Assembly: GCA_013399305.1 (NCBI GenBank)
Contig: VXAI01000049.1
Location: forward strand, 855,089-919,088
Source: Rostratula benghalensis
Taxonomy: Eukaryota > Chordata > Aves > Charadriiformes > Rostratulidae
Length of the DNA stretch: 64,000 nucleotides
Direction of reading: 5' to 3'
Of the stretch, positions 37,801-49,443 are shown piece after piece; position 1 is the stretch's first letter; every line of letters starts with the position of its first letter. A model generated the notes under the pieces. It did not search any database, was not told where the DNA came from, and was given only the letters and a program-made list of their open reading frames with translations. The translations under genes were made by a program, and so were the position numbers.

Positions 37801-40800
37801 GGAGGGGGGTTTGTATATGGTTGGATGAAGATGAGATTATGGCCCTGTGTCGTGTGTAATCTAGGGTTGTTGGTTTCCGCGGTGCTAAGGAAGGTCCTGC
37901 ACAGAGGAGTGTGAAGGATCACCATGGGCATGTTCTGCAAAGTTTCTGTGGACGTATTTGAGCATGGACATGGACTACTTTCTATGCTGTTGGGAAGGCA
38001 GAACCATAAGATTGCGTGGCAGACAATGGAAAAAGACCTTTTTTCTCTAAAGCTATTAGCTGTTGTCTGGAGTGATGAGATCAACCTAAATTTTATATTC
38101 ACTGTTAGAAGACATCCCTTTTATCAAAATATGAAAAAATGTCATTCATATGAAAGTGTATGTAAATATATATTTAATTCCTTCTAGATGGTGTCAAAAC
38201 CATGCTTTACAAGAATACCTCTCCTTTGCATTAATCCTTCCTTAAAGTTTATTTTCATCCCTTTTCTGTTACTGATTTTCAGTTTATCTTTTCCTTACCA
38301 ATCTGATCAGCTAGTTTTTGTTATCCTGCTCTGATAATCATTGTCTTACTGTGCCATTCTGTGGGCTTTTCTTCCACTCTTTCTCTGTCTGCTACTACCC
38401 AGCCCTTGTAGATCATTTTATTGCCCTTGTATATAATTTTATTCCTCTCAAAACCAGACTACGGATATCATACTTGGCAACCCATTAGAATACTTTTTTT
38501 TTAATATATATTGTGCTTAACCAGTTAGGAAAAACCATTGAGCAACCTTGTTTTGATTAGAAAAGGAAATCTTTTTCACTGAAGAACTGTTGTAATAATT
38601 CCAGGACAGACCAGACAGACAATTACAGGCACTTTTTTTTGGACTTTTTTGAGTCTAAAAATCACTAGACAATAAAGCATTAATGGAAATTAGTCTAGAT
38701 GCTTATACCAAGGAAGAGAGAGTCATGATTTAGAAGTACCATTTAGCTTTTACCATGACCAATTGGTTCTTTCCCCACCCTTGCTTGGTGTTTTCCTCTA
38801 CTGGTGGCAAGAGAACCTCCAGGACACCATGTTCTCCTCTGGTCCTTCCCCCTTCCTTGTGCTCACGCTAACAGTGTGCAGTCTCGCCCAATTCAGGCAG
38901 AAAAAACAACTGACAAAATTTCATGGTCGAGCACAACCTGCCCCGTTTCACAGGCAATGAAGCAACCAGCCTTGTGGATTTCCTGTGATTTGTTCTTACT
39001 GGGAAGGTCTGAAGCAGTTTTCGTGTTTTGGGTGCCCTTGTGTGGTGTTGCATCCTTTCACTCTCTCTAGGACTGGACGAGGGATTAGTAGTTCCCAAGT
39101 CTTATGCAAATTTGGTATCACAGAAAGATAATCTGTGTCCTAAAGCTCGGTTAAAGTTTTTATGTGATCCAAACTATGACACAGTAATGAGACAGCTTTA
39201 GCCCTGGGTATTTGGAAAAAGAAAACAAAACCTGAATATATAGGATTTTCTGAGAGCTCAGAGTCCAGGTCTCTTTGCAAAGATTTCTGATCTCTGGGAA
39301 ATTTTCACTTTCTGAAAGTGGGATGGAATGAAAAGGTTCAAGACATGAAATAAAAATGAGAGAACTCCCAGTAGTTTGCACCTATGGTTATGGTATGAAG
39401 TATTATTTGGTTTGATAGGAATGGTTTCTGTTTCAAAAATATTGTCTCAGAGGCACGTAAGGAAACATTTCTGTAGAGCTCAGATCTCCATCATGGCATC
39501 AGTTGATCAGGAAAACTTGAAAGTTCTACATGAATATAAGCTTGCAACTTCTCCCATTTGAACTCCAGCTATTAACCTGGATTTATTAACCTGGTTAATA
39601 CATATATATAGGCATGTTATATCTCATACAACTTTATTAATACCAGTTATTAACAGGTGTTCCTAGGAATATCTTGAATTTCTGAACGTTCAGGCAAAGG
39701 AAGTTCATGAAGAGATTACAGCTGATTCCTACGCCTAGTTTGAATTCATACTAAAGCTAAATCTGATTATTTCAAATTCAACTAGGAAGTACTGAACTTC
39801 TTCCTCATCTTTGGTGTGAATGGTGTAAGACACCGTCTTGTCTCAGTCCACTCGTTTAGGAGAGTATTCTCAGCGTGTGAGTTGTGAGCTGTGGAACAGC
39901 TTGGTGGCAGAAATGCCACTGGCAGGTGACGTCTCTTGTACTTCAATAAAAGCAACTCAAGAATTTGTGTGCATCAAAGCTCAGGCTTGCTCACATCAAG
40001 ACATGAAGTGTTGTACTTGACTAGTCAAGATATCTTTTATTACTGTTTTTAGGCGTGTATTAAAAGAACCTAAACCATTGCATTTTTTCCTATGGCATCT
40101 GAAAATGACGAGGCGATGATACATTACTGAAATGCCTGGTGTGCTTTTTAATATGCACTTAATTCTAACGCTAATTAGTCGTTAGTATTTTCAACCACCA
40201 GTGCCGAAGGCCACTTGAAGACTTGAGAGGCCTGGCTTTCATATAGTGCTAGGCATTTCCAGCCCTGCATTTGGGAGGCTGTTTTTCAGGTTGCATTTGA
40301 AATGAGATTTTTTTTCTTAACTGGCATTTATTTACTTAATTTAAGTTTTCAATATTTTTCCATTAGGGTTTTCATGTTTGGGTTTGGGGGTTTTTTTANN
40401 NNNNNNNNTGGGAGTTAAAGTTTTGATTGAAACTTCATTCATTTCACTCCTCATCAATGGAATTTGCTGTGTACCCTTTGTGTGCCCTCAACTCTCGGCA
40501 GAACCTCAGGGGCTGCAATCAATATCAGAAGTAATTTCTCTGCCCACTTACAAGAAGAAATACACTGACCCAATTAAGTGAAGAAAATGCTAGACTGTAG
40601 TAATGGATGAAAATGCAATTAAAGTAGGTTACTCACCTACAAAATAAAGTTTCTGCTGCCCAAAACGTTGCCTTTAGGTTGGAATGAAACAGTGGGAAAC
40701 TAAAGATAGATAAATTAAGCCTGATTGGTCTCAGCGGCATAAATTAGGGATACAAGCTAGCATGAGGGATTATTCCACTCTTAAATTTAATTCTCTTCTA

Positions 40801-41201
40801 CTGTTATTGTAGAGCATTGCATCCAATTCAGTCTTGCATGTTTAAATAAAGTTAGTTGCTTCTGAAGACTCTCCGGAGACTTCCCTGCCGTGGGATTTGT
40901 AATCCAGGCCCAGCTAAAACTAGTGGAGAAATCCTCCAGGTGCAAGTTGATATAAGATGAAGAAACAGGAGGAAGCCATGTGTTATGTGCCCTTTTCCAA
41001 CCTGCATCTCTAAACTATACTGTATTGTCACACATAATTTTTCCAAATTGGAAAACATCTTCAGCTGAGCAAAATTCCCAAATCTTGTGCCTGTCAGTCA
41101 GAGTCTTGCACTGCCGCTGTTGTGAGGAGGTTAGTGTGTGACATCCTGGAGCCTCATCAGGGCTTTCCTGTTCTTCCCACACAGAAGGGCATCTCTTTAG
41201 T
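31871..41201. other. Non-coding intron 1 stretch
   Basis: Nine kilobases without CR1 or LTR that I recognise. It holds low-complexity runs (ten C at 35530-35539, AT repeats near 34.43 kb) and the 10-N gap. A moderately GC-rich part lies at 36.7-37.05 kb. The short open frames resemble no known protein. Confidence 0.65.
40399..40408. other. Small assembly gap (10 N)
   Basis: Ten N directly after GGGTTTGGGGGTTTTTTTA. The homopolymer context suggests a sequencing drop-out. The open frame across it is not real. Confidence 0.98.
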
Positions 41202-41740
41202 GGAATCAGGGAATTGTTAGAGTTGGAAGGGACCTCTAGAGCTCACCCAGTCCCACTCCCCTGCTAAAGCAGGGTTGCCCAGAGCACATCACTCAGGGCT
41301 GCACCCAGGAGGGGCTTGAAGGTCTCCAGAGAAGGGGACTCCACACCCTCCCTGGGCAGCCTCTGCCAGGGCTCTGACACCCTCACCACAAAGAAGTTTC
41401 TCCTCATCTTTGAATGGAACTCCCTGTGTTCCAGTTTGTGCCCGTTGCCCCTCATCATCCTGTCACTGAGAACCACTGAGAAGAGTCCGGCTCCATCCCC
41501 CTTCAACCCACCCTTCAGACACTTGTGAGCATTGACAAGGTCTCCCCTCAGCCTTCTCTTCTCCAGGAACAAGAGTCCCAGCTCTCTCAGCCTTTCCTCA
41601 TCAGGGAGATGCTCCAACCCCTCCAGCATCTTTGTTGCCCTATGCTGGACTCTCCCCAGTAGTTCCTGTCTCTCTTGAGCTGGGGAGCCCAGCATTGGAG
41701 GCAGGATTCCAGTTGTGGCCTCCCCAGTGCTGAGGTGGCT
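41202..41740 (-). mobile_element. CR1 LINE fragment, antisense, comparatively well preserved
   Basis: Inverted CR1 of about 540 bp. It has the tail-side GGAATCAGGGAATTGTTAGA, CTCTGCCAGGGCTCTGACAC, CTGTGTTCCAGTTTGTGCCC, GTCCCAGCTCTCTCAGCCTT and CAGCATCTTTGTTGCCCTAT. A 143-codon minus-strand frame, RATKMLEGLEHLPDEERLRE in part, stays open across the ORF2 C-terminus, suggesting a younger copy than most here. The octamer tail itself is degraded. Both fragments at 63.0 and 63.7 kb are of the same subfamily. Confidence 0.95.
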
Positions 41741-44327
41741 GTCCTCTGTTTCTTATCCGAGGATGTGTGTAATAAGAGCAGATTACATCCTACAGACTGC
41801 CTTTGCAATGGATGGTTGACTTTTTACAGCCTTGCATGTAATGAAGTAGAGTTAATATCGACTTATAAAAAATGCTATTTCTCTATTTGATTATGATTAG
41901 TGTTTCTAAAGTGGAAAGTATTTAATTTTGCAGGAAAAAAAATAATCACAGGAGCCCACGGTATCAACGTGACTGAGAGCTGAGACATTTAAGATTTCAT
42001 GCATGTACTGATTTTAGCCTGAAAGTGTCTTGACTAATCCTCCATTATGATTATTATAAAACGTCTACATCTGCTTCACCCTTTCTCTATCAATTTTATA
42101 TTTAAAACTTGATATAATTTGCTAGTGTAGTAGAGCTGAATCACAGTCTAGAATGGAATTTACGATTTTCGCTGGAGTGAGTGAAATTTGATATAAGATT
42201 CTAAGAAAAGCTACTTACAGCCCAATTGCAGTATAATCACATCACTTTAAATTTGTGTGAGAAAATGTTACAGTAATCTTGAATATAGTGATATAAAACT
42301 ATTTCTTGGTATTCTAAGAATAAAATGCTGTCATTATGTTAAGAAACGCTTAGATTCAATGCTTAGACAGCTTATATAAAATAAATATGGAGGGGGGAGA
42401 CATGATTAACACCTTGGGGGTATGAGCTTAATGCCTCGAAGAGGAAGGTGAAGGAGAAATTTTCATGTGGCAAAACCAGTTCTCTATGTGTCTTTTTCCC
42501 CTCATTTATCCTATTAAAATAACTGTTAAAGCAGGTAAAACCAAACTGCTGGGGACAGAAGGATGCTCAGATGGAGGTGTGGGATTAGATGTTTTATAGC
42601 CCTACTGAGGGGAGTTAAAGAAGGGCCCTTAATGCTGACCTTGGTGTGTTAGAGCAGGAAGGGACACGGTGCTGCTCTCCCTCTGGACCTCGCTGGCTTT
42701 TAGGTCCCACGTGTGCCAGAGGATGCGCCTGTCCCCAGCGGGGCAGGAGCCTCCAGTGATGGCCCCCAGTGCTGGTGTGGGAGCTCCTGTCCCACCTGGA
42801 GGTGCCTGGGAAGGCAGGCTGGAGGGGCAGCCCCAGAATTGGGTCTGCAGATTGGGTTGGGGTCCTGTGATGTCACCAGAAATAAGATATTATGTGTAAC
42901 GTGAGCTACTTAATAATAAATTCACTGTATAAATATAACTCATAAAATGCACACGTTGAACGGATGCTGTGAAACTGCGTATTTGCAAATGCCTTGCTCA
43001 TGTGGAATCTAAATTGCTACAAAGTTGTAGAAAAAAATCTATATAAACAGGAGGCCTAGCCATGTAAGTTCTTTTGCATTTTAGCAATGTATTTCTTCCA
43101 TGACAATTTATGTCTAGTTTATTTCAGCAACAAGTACGTGCTTGTGAGAGTGATCCCCAAAATAGTTTCATAGCTCATGATCACAAACAACTCTAGGTTA
43201 AAAAGCAAAGAAAGACAACATACTGTCACAGTATTTCTATATTTTTAAACAAATGCTAAAACTGCAGTGGCCTTCCCTTGGCTTTGTTACTTTAGTATGT
43301 TTATCTTAGCAGTTGGTCTCTCCCCCTATTTTAAGCTTCAGGGAATAACAGGGTGTGATGATAGCAAACGTACTTCAGAACTCTTTGAAGTAACATCTGT
43401 AGATCTTGTGGAGTCTTTTTTATGTGAAACTTAGTGGGTTGGTCTAAGTTTGATATTTGTAGTAACCTTCCACAGAGGGAAAACTAGTCTCAGTATATGG
43501 AGGTGGAGGCAGAGATATACTCACAATCTACATTCGAGTCTCCGTGTTACTACCTTTGAAGCCAAGGTGGGCAGAATGGAAACATCCATTTTTGCCTACA
43601 AAGAGCCCAAATGGTAAATTCAAGCTCTTTTGACCATGTGACAGCAAAACATTTGGCATGTTTGCCTTGGAGAAAACTTTCAAGATTCGGACTAATTTGT
43701 AACACCGTAAGCTTCTGTAAATATTAGGACTGGGGCTGCACTTTGGACCATCTTTTAATATTTATGCATTTAAATAAGGAATATGTAGCATTAAAAATCT
43801 GGCATATATTGAATTGCCTCGACTGTCAGTCAACAGAATAATAATAGTGTGCATATTCATACAAAGTTACTTCTTGCATATAAAAACTTTTATAGACTGT
43901 ATCCTCCTTAAGGGATCTGAAAATGTCTAACACGAGACCATTAAATATTCCTTTCATTACTGTTCCTAAGACTCGCACAGTATCACACTTGGCAAAATAT
44001 CATTCAGTTACTGCTTTTGGCCGTGGAATTCACTGAAGGAGTTCGTATTAAAGAGTTTGGCTGGAATTAGGGAGATTAAGTCAGTGCTTTTTATTGTTAT
44101 TGTCAATTTTTTTATTTGCTGGCTGGAAGCTTTTAAAGTAACTTCAAATATTTTCATTCTAATTGCTTTCCTAAAACTTGAAAATCTGTACTATCTGCAA
44201 ACAGTGCGTCTGATGGAGATTTGAGGATATATGAATAAAATATAAATGTCTATTTTCCTTTAGGATCTTGCCTAAGTATTTTATCCCACGGAGGTTTTTT
44301 TTGACTCTAAGCAAAGAGTAGAGAATA

Positions 44328-44394
44328 TGTGCGTGTGCACATATATGCATGCATAGACACACGTAAATACATATATACACATATATGTAGAGAG
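44328..44394. repeat. Alternating purine-pyrimidine tract
   Basis: GTGCGTGTGCACATATATGC, ATGCATAGACACACGTAAAT and ACATATATACACATATATG form a degenerate AC/AT/GT dinucleotide array. A similar shorter one is at about 37768-37791 (ACACACACATATATATAGG). Confidence 0.8.
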
Positions 44395-45821
44395 AGAACT
44401 ATTACCGTGGAAGATGTTTAAGACTCAGAAACTGGAATCTGAATGGTCCCCTTGAATTAAAAGCTTTTAAGATTTTAAATATCAAAAGCCTGTCAAATGT
44501 ATGATTGTGCAGACACTTATGTGCAGATTGAATAATTAATGAACCACTGATGAGATTATTCAATTGCCTAAAAATCAGCATTAGGGATACAACTGCAAAA
44601 CTGGGTGCTTAAATGTATTTATTTTAACATTCTGTGCTCCTGTCTGCTGTTGGGTCTGCTCATCAGCAATGTCCTCTTAAGCAAATGAATCTTTCTGGTG
44701 TGAAATTCCCTGCAGGGAAGTCCTTTTGTTGTCACCGGGGCTCGCATCTCCTCCTGGCGCTTGCAGGGTCCTGATGCGGCGCGGTAGAGAATCCTGATGT
44801 GGAAGGAAGCGGAGAGAAATGACTGGAGTGTAGTAGGTTCTGGTGGCAGAAGTCACTAAGGCTAACAGTTCCCACGTAGGTTTTCACACGTACGCGAGGA
44901 TCTTTCCTAGAGCATTTGTGGGCAGAACCTAGCAGGAAACAAACCTGCTTCCAGATGGTGTGATCCACTGAAAATAAGAATAATACCGTAATCTGTCTCA
45001 GAAAGCTGATTTCTATTGTACTAACCTATAATAATCATCAGTTCGCTAACTGTAAATTTGCTGTAAGACTATGAATGGAGAGGCTCAGATATAACACTTG
45101 GCCTATCTAATACGTGTCAACTAGCGGTCCAACACTGGGTGAAATTCTTCAAAAAAATGCATCTTTGCTGCCAAAAGCGTTCTCTCTCTCCATGTACGCA
45201 CACCCTGGTCCCAACTCTCCGTGGCCTCTTACCCTCAGCGACTCAGTCCTCCGCCTCCAGTGCCTGCGCGTCGTCTGTGCTGGAGAATCACTTACTGGGT
45301 CCAGAGGGGTGCAGAAATTTCTGTGGGGAGCTGTGTAGTGGCAAAATGGGTCAAGGGATACACTTTTGTGTTCATTCTGAGATAAAATTACTTCTTTCTT
45401 AACCAGGTTTTAAAAGATGTTTCATGCACTTAACAACTTCAGTGGCATTGCATCCATGAACCAGCTACTAAAATCTGCCTCATTGCTTCTAGTAGCAAAA
45501 ATGAAACAGAATACTTGCATTTTCTAAAATAATATGAATGCCACCTACTGCTTCTGAAGTATTGAGACTGTCATGAAGCACTTGCTCTTCCAGAAAAGAA
45601 CACTCTGCTCCCGCTAGGAACACATCATACTTAGAAGTAAAGCCTCTGCAGAGATTAGCTGGATATCCATCTAGAACAGAAAGGGTTGGAGAATTCTTGT
45701 CTGTTATTTTTGCCTTCATTGAGAAAATAAATTGTGTTTCCCGATGAGAAAAACCAATATTTAATTTCATACAACTGATGAGGACACTGCTGCTCAGAGA
45801 TTGTGATAGTTGATACTATTT

Positions 45822-45853
45822 AAAAGAAAAAAGAAAAAAAAAAAAGAAAAAAA
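45822..45853. repeat. A/G purine tract
   Basis: AAAAGAAAAAAGAAAAAAA-type purine run followed by a C/T-rich segment to about 45890. Low-complexity DNA. Confidence 0.9.
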
Positions 45854-47460
45854 CCTCCTCTCCCAACCCTCCTCCCACTCCACCTACTTCTGTTGCCAGA
45901 ATAATTTTAGTGTATATTGTTTTGTTTGGAGTAATCAGGCTGAAGTAGCATTAGTCCAGCTTCTCATCTTTTAATTACAGACAGTTTATTGTCTGTGCTG
46001 TCCCACTTTCTGCATGGTTCCCCACCAGCCAGCTAGACTTAGCAATCTCCATTAATTTAATTTGGCATTTCATTCAATCAGACAGGCTGTGAACATGATG
46101 AATTTTTTTTTTTTTAAATAACACAATGCTCATTCTTAATTGATGTCCTTATCAGACATTGTATTTGCCAGAGCTGTAATTATTGGTCAGGCAGCAAAAT
46201 CAAATCTGCCCAAATGCAGTGAAGATGTTCTCCGGTGAAATTATTAAGATACAGTATTTAGACCTGCAAAGTAATTTAGTTTTGGTCTGTAATTACATCT
46301 TTTGGGATCGTTATCTTTCTTTTACTCATAAGGATAGTGTAACCTCAGAGGAATTAATTTGCCAAATATGAAGATAGAACTGAGATCCTTGCCATAATGT
46401 ATATTTGTGCAAGAAGATATTATTCTATATAAAAAATATGAACATGCTCACACTGTAAAATATTTATTTTATTAATGATCATATTTTAAAAAAATACGGC
46501 TTCTAATTTTACTGGAGAAACCCTGCAAGTGTGATCAGTTGAGGCCGCCATTTTTCCATAAGCAATAAACTGGCATCAGAACTGATGGAATTCGGATGCC
46601 TGGCTACCTAAAATACATACCCCAGTGGATATGTAGTGCTGTGACAGAAATAGTTGAGAGCTGGTTCTGGGGGCAGTAGGTGGGCCTCAAGCCAGTGAGA
46701 ACTTTGTAGATACTGTCCCAAGAAACTTTAAATGTGCACTTTTACTAAACATTAATAATTTTGAAAGAGCTGGTAGTGCCATAATAACTAAGTCTGAATT
46801 CTGTTTTGCAGTCAGGGTTGGCGTATGGCTTTCTTAAATAAAACAAAATTTTTTAAAAAAAAGTGAGGAGTAGATTCTGTAATAACTCTATTTTGATTTT
46901 TGCTTTTATTCTCAGCTATAACATATGTAGTGTTTGAGTACAGAATTGCAGTCATTCCTTTTAAGCAAATAATAAGTCTCTGGATTAGTCATGAGAAGAT
47001 GATAAAATGTGTTTTATTCTTGTTCTGGATGTATTTTGGTTGAATTTTTCATTTGGGACATTTATTCACTTTCCATGGTTTTGATAGGAGTATTAAGTCT
47101 TCCAGTGGTTTCTTTGTGCTTGTGGTTTCACTATTAAATTAAGCAGCAATATTATAAAAAGAATTCTTTTAAAAATCTAATGTATTTGCCTGATGAATCT
47201 AATGTTACTCTTGAACATTAAAATACTAGTATTTTAAAAATTCATTTTTGTCCCATTGAGATGCTCAGGTAAAAGTCTGGGCTCCTCTGTGTCTGGTTTT
47301 CAAATTACTTTTGTACCTTACCTGCTTTTTAGGAAAAGAATAGTGGGTGTGAGTTCTAATGTTTTCAGATGAGAGTTGCACCATAATTGAGTCAATTTAA
47401 AGACAGAAATGTAGTCATAATAAGTACTGAATGTTGTAAGTAAAATAATTTCTACATTAA

Positions 47461-47505
47461 AATCAGTAGCAAAGTTCCCATTAACTTTTATAGGTTCAAA
47501 ATGTT
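47461..47505 (-). repeat. Ancient GAAGTCAATGGGAG-type repeat remnant
   Basis: AATCAGTAGCAAAGTTCCCA followed by TTAACTTTTATAGGTTCAAA fits the same core, more degraded. Confidence 0.3.
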
Positions 47506-48693
47506 ATTCTGTGGGTCTGTAATGCCTTCAGAATTAGTTACTTGCTTTCCTTTTGATGCTTTTTTAATATTATGGGGTTTTGGCATAAAACTTCTCCTTT
47601 GCTTGTTTTGTTTTCTTGCTGTGGCTTTGGACTCATCGCAACTGCAGAAGGAGAGCCCAAAGAGCCCAGACACCAGTCACTGCTTACCCTTGCGAGTTGG
47701 GTTGGGTTTTTTTCTGAATATGTTTTTCAGTAGGAATGCATGCTCTGGACATTTAGTCATTGATTTTTAATCCCAAACTGCCAAGGTTTTCTGTGATGTT
47801 GGTCGTATCTTAAAACAACTTGTCAATCTCTGCTTTTGTACCCCAGCAGTATTTAAGCTCTGGTGAGTGCCAAGGGTAGCCTGAACCCCCAGGGTTTTTT
47901 TCTGATTTGCAAACAGTTCTGGCCTTAGCAGGTTTGGGCTGTGAAGACTCACAGTTTGTAGAAGGGGGGAGCAGCAATACAGGTTTTACATCCTCAGTCC
48001 CAGCCAGGGGTTGATTTGGTCTTCATTAGGGCATGACTTTCTCCTCAGCATTGCAAATAGACACCCTGCACGTCTAGAAAAGAGGAAGGAGGTGAGATGT
48101 TGGGCTTCAGGTCCGGTAGGCAAAGCAAAGAGAAGAGCTTCAACAAGCCACTTTAGGAATCAAATTTCTTTATGTTCTTTATAGACGGTATTAGTAAGTG
48201 GACATCCAGTCTCTCTCATTCCAGTCTCCCTAATGGTCCTTAGGGATGTCAGTAGGGCCAAGATTCAAGTGTCCTTCAGACATCAAGGAGTTAGAGGGCT
48301 GAACTGCAATGCAGTGATTGGCGTGAAGAAGGAAAGCTGTGATGCACAACACGTTCAGAAGAGGTTTTGTTTGTTTGCAGTGCCTTTCAGGACATGAGCG
48401 GGTGCAGGTGGCTTCCCTTGGTTCGCTGTCGGGGTGAGTTGTGGCACTCACGCTTAATGTATTTATTTGAACTTCAGGTGGAGTTTGTTGCACGCCTGAA
48501 ATCACAGGAAACAAAGAGTTTGCAATGATACGTGTTGCTGGAGGAAGCCGAAATATTTTATCCTTCTGTAGCTACAGAGTGAGGGTGCTCTGAGATCTTC
48601 AGGTGCAAAAGTTTATGCAAAACCTGCTAATTGCTGTGGCTAAGTAATTTGCAAAGCATCCCAGCGCCAGTACGGAACAAAAAGCTGGGCTGG

Positions 48694-48698
48694 GTGCT
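48694..48698. repeat. Target-site duplication, left copy (GTGCT)
   Basis: Five bases directly before the LTR's TG; identical to the five bases directly after its CA. Confidence 0.85.
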
Positions 48699-49438
48699 TG
48701 TTGTGGTTTCAGACAAATTTACCAAAACCAGGTGGCCCTTCCTCCCCCCTCCCAAAAAAAAAAAGAGAGGAAGAGGATAAGGACATTTACAAGTTTGGAA
48801 TGAACTAAACTACTTTAATGATTTTAATACTAAAATTAAAATAGAAGAAGAAAATAATGAAATAGTTACAATATACACAAAACCCTATCAGGCTCCCACC
48901 CAGGATGAGGCTCACGTCACCAGCAGGCAGAGGGCAAAGTCCCAGCCTGGACTGGGTGAGCGACAGGAGCTGGATTCCAGCTCTGGAGTCAGGAATGCTG
49001 GGGTGGGGATCAAAGGCAGAGGAGCAGACAGGGTCCTCCTCAGACTCCAGCCATGGAAGGGAGAGAGTTGACCCTTGGATCCCTCAGCTTTTCTCCTGAG
49101 CAGGATGTGGATGGGATGGAATCCCCCCGTTGGTCAGTTTGGGGTCCCCTGTCCTGTCCCCTCCTCCCCACAGGGGTGACCCCTGGAGGCTTTTCCCCTT
49201 CCCCCCCTCCAAGGGGGCAAACCCCGCCATTCCCTGCCCTTGGCTGTTCCAGCCATCAGGATCAGCCAGGGCCTCTCTGCACCACCCCTGGGTGGGATCA
49301 GGGCTGAGCACCCCGAGAGGGAACAGTTTCTGAACAACCTGCTGGGCATTCCAGAGTTGAGTCAGTTAGGAGAGGCCCAGCTAAAAACAGTAAAATTTCA
49401 AAACAGAAATTTGGTTCTTTTTACCTCAAACCAGGACA
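48699..49438 (-). mobile_element. Solo LTR of an avian ERVL-like endogenous retrovirus, antisense
   Basis: A 740-bp block begins TGTTGTGGTTTC and ends AACCAGGACA on the + strand, that is TG...CA ends with short inverted termini. It is flanked on both sides by the same five bases, GTGCT (48694-48698 and 49439-49443), a target duplication of the size expected for this class. The layout matches the common avian ERVL LTRs I know, read in reverse: a CAAACTGACCAA...ATTCCATCCCATCC-like segment, then a possible polyadenylation signal ATTAAA on the minus strand (+ strand TTTAAT at 48814 and 48823). No retroviral coding sequence is present on either side, so it is a solo LTR left by LTR recombination. 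The family name is by memory of the layout, not by search. Confidence 0.85.
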
Positions 49439-49443
49439 GTGCT
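49439..49443. repeat. Target-site duplication, right copy (GTGCT)
   Basis: Five bases directly after the LTR's terminal CA; identical to the left copy, so both insertion borders are fixed to the base. Confidence 0.85.

Larger units (their letters stand above)
41741..48693. other. Non-coding intron 1 stretch
   Basis: No gene seen. It contains a GC-rich, unassigned block (about 42.65-42.87 kb), the dinucleotide array at 44.3 kb, the purine tract at 45.8 kb and an old repeat remnant at 47.46 kb. At about 46.05-46.25 kb lies an AT-rich, possibly conserved segment. Confidence 0.65.

Noticed and set aside
41264..41695. 143-codon minus-strand frame as a host protein
   Set aside because: It is the C-terminus of CR1 ORF2 in a truncated copy, not a domesticated gene on present evidence.
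48699..49438. Full endogenous retrovirus
   Set aside because: Only one LTR is present, with matching target duplications directly on both sides and no gag, pol or env sequence.
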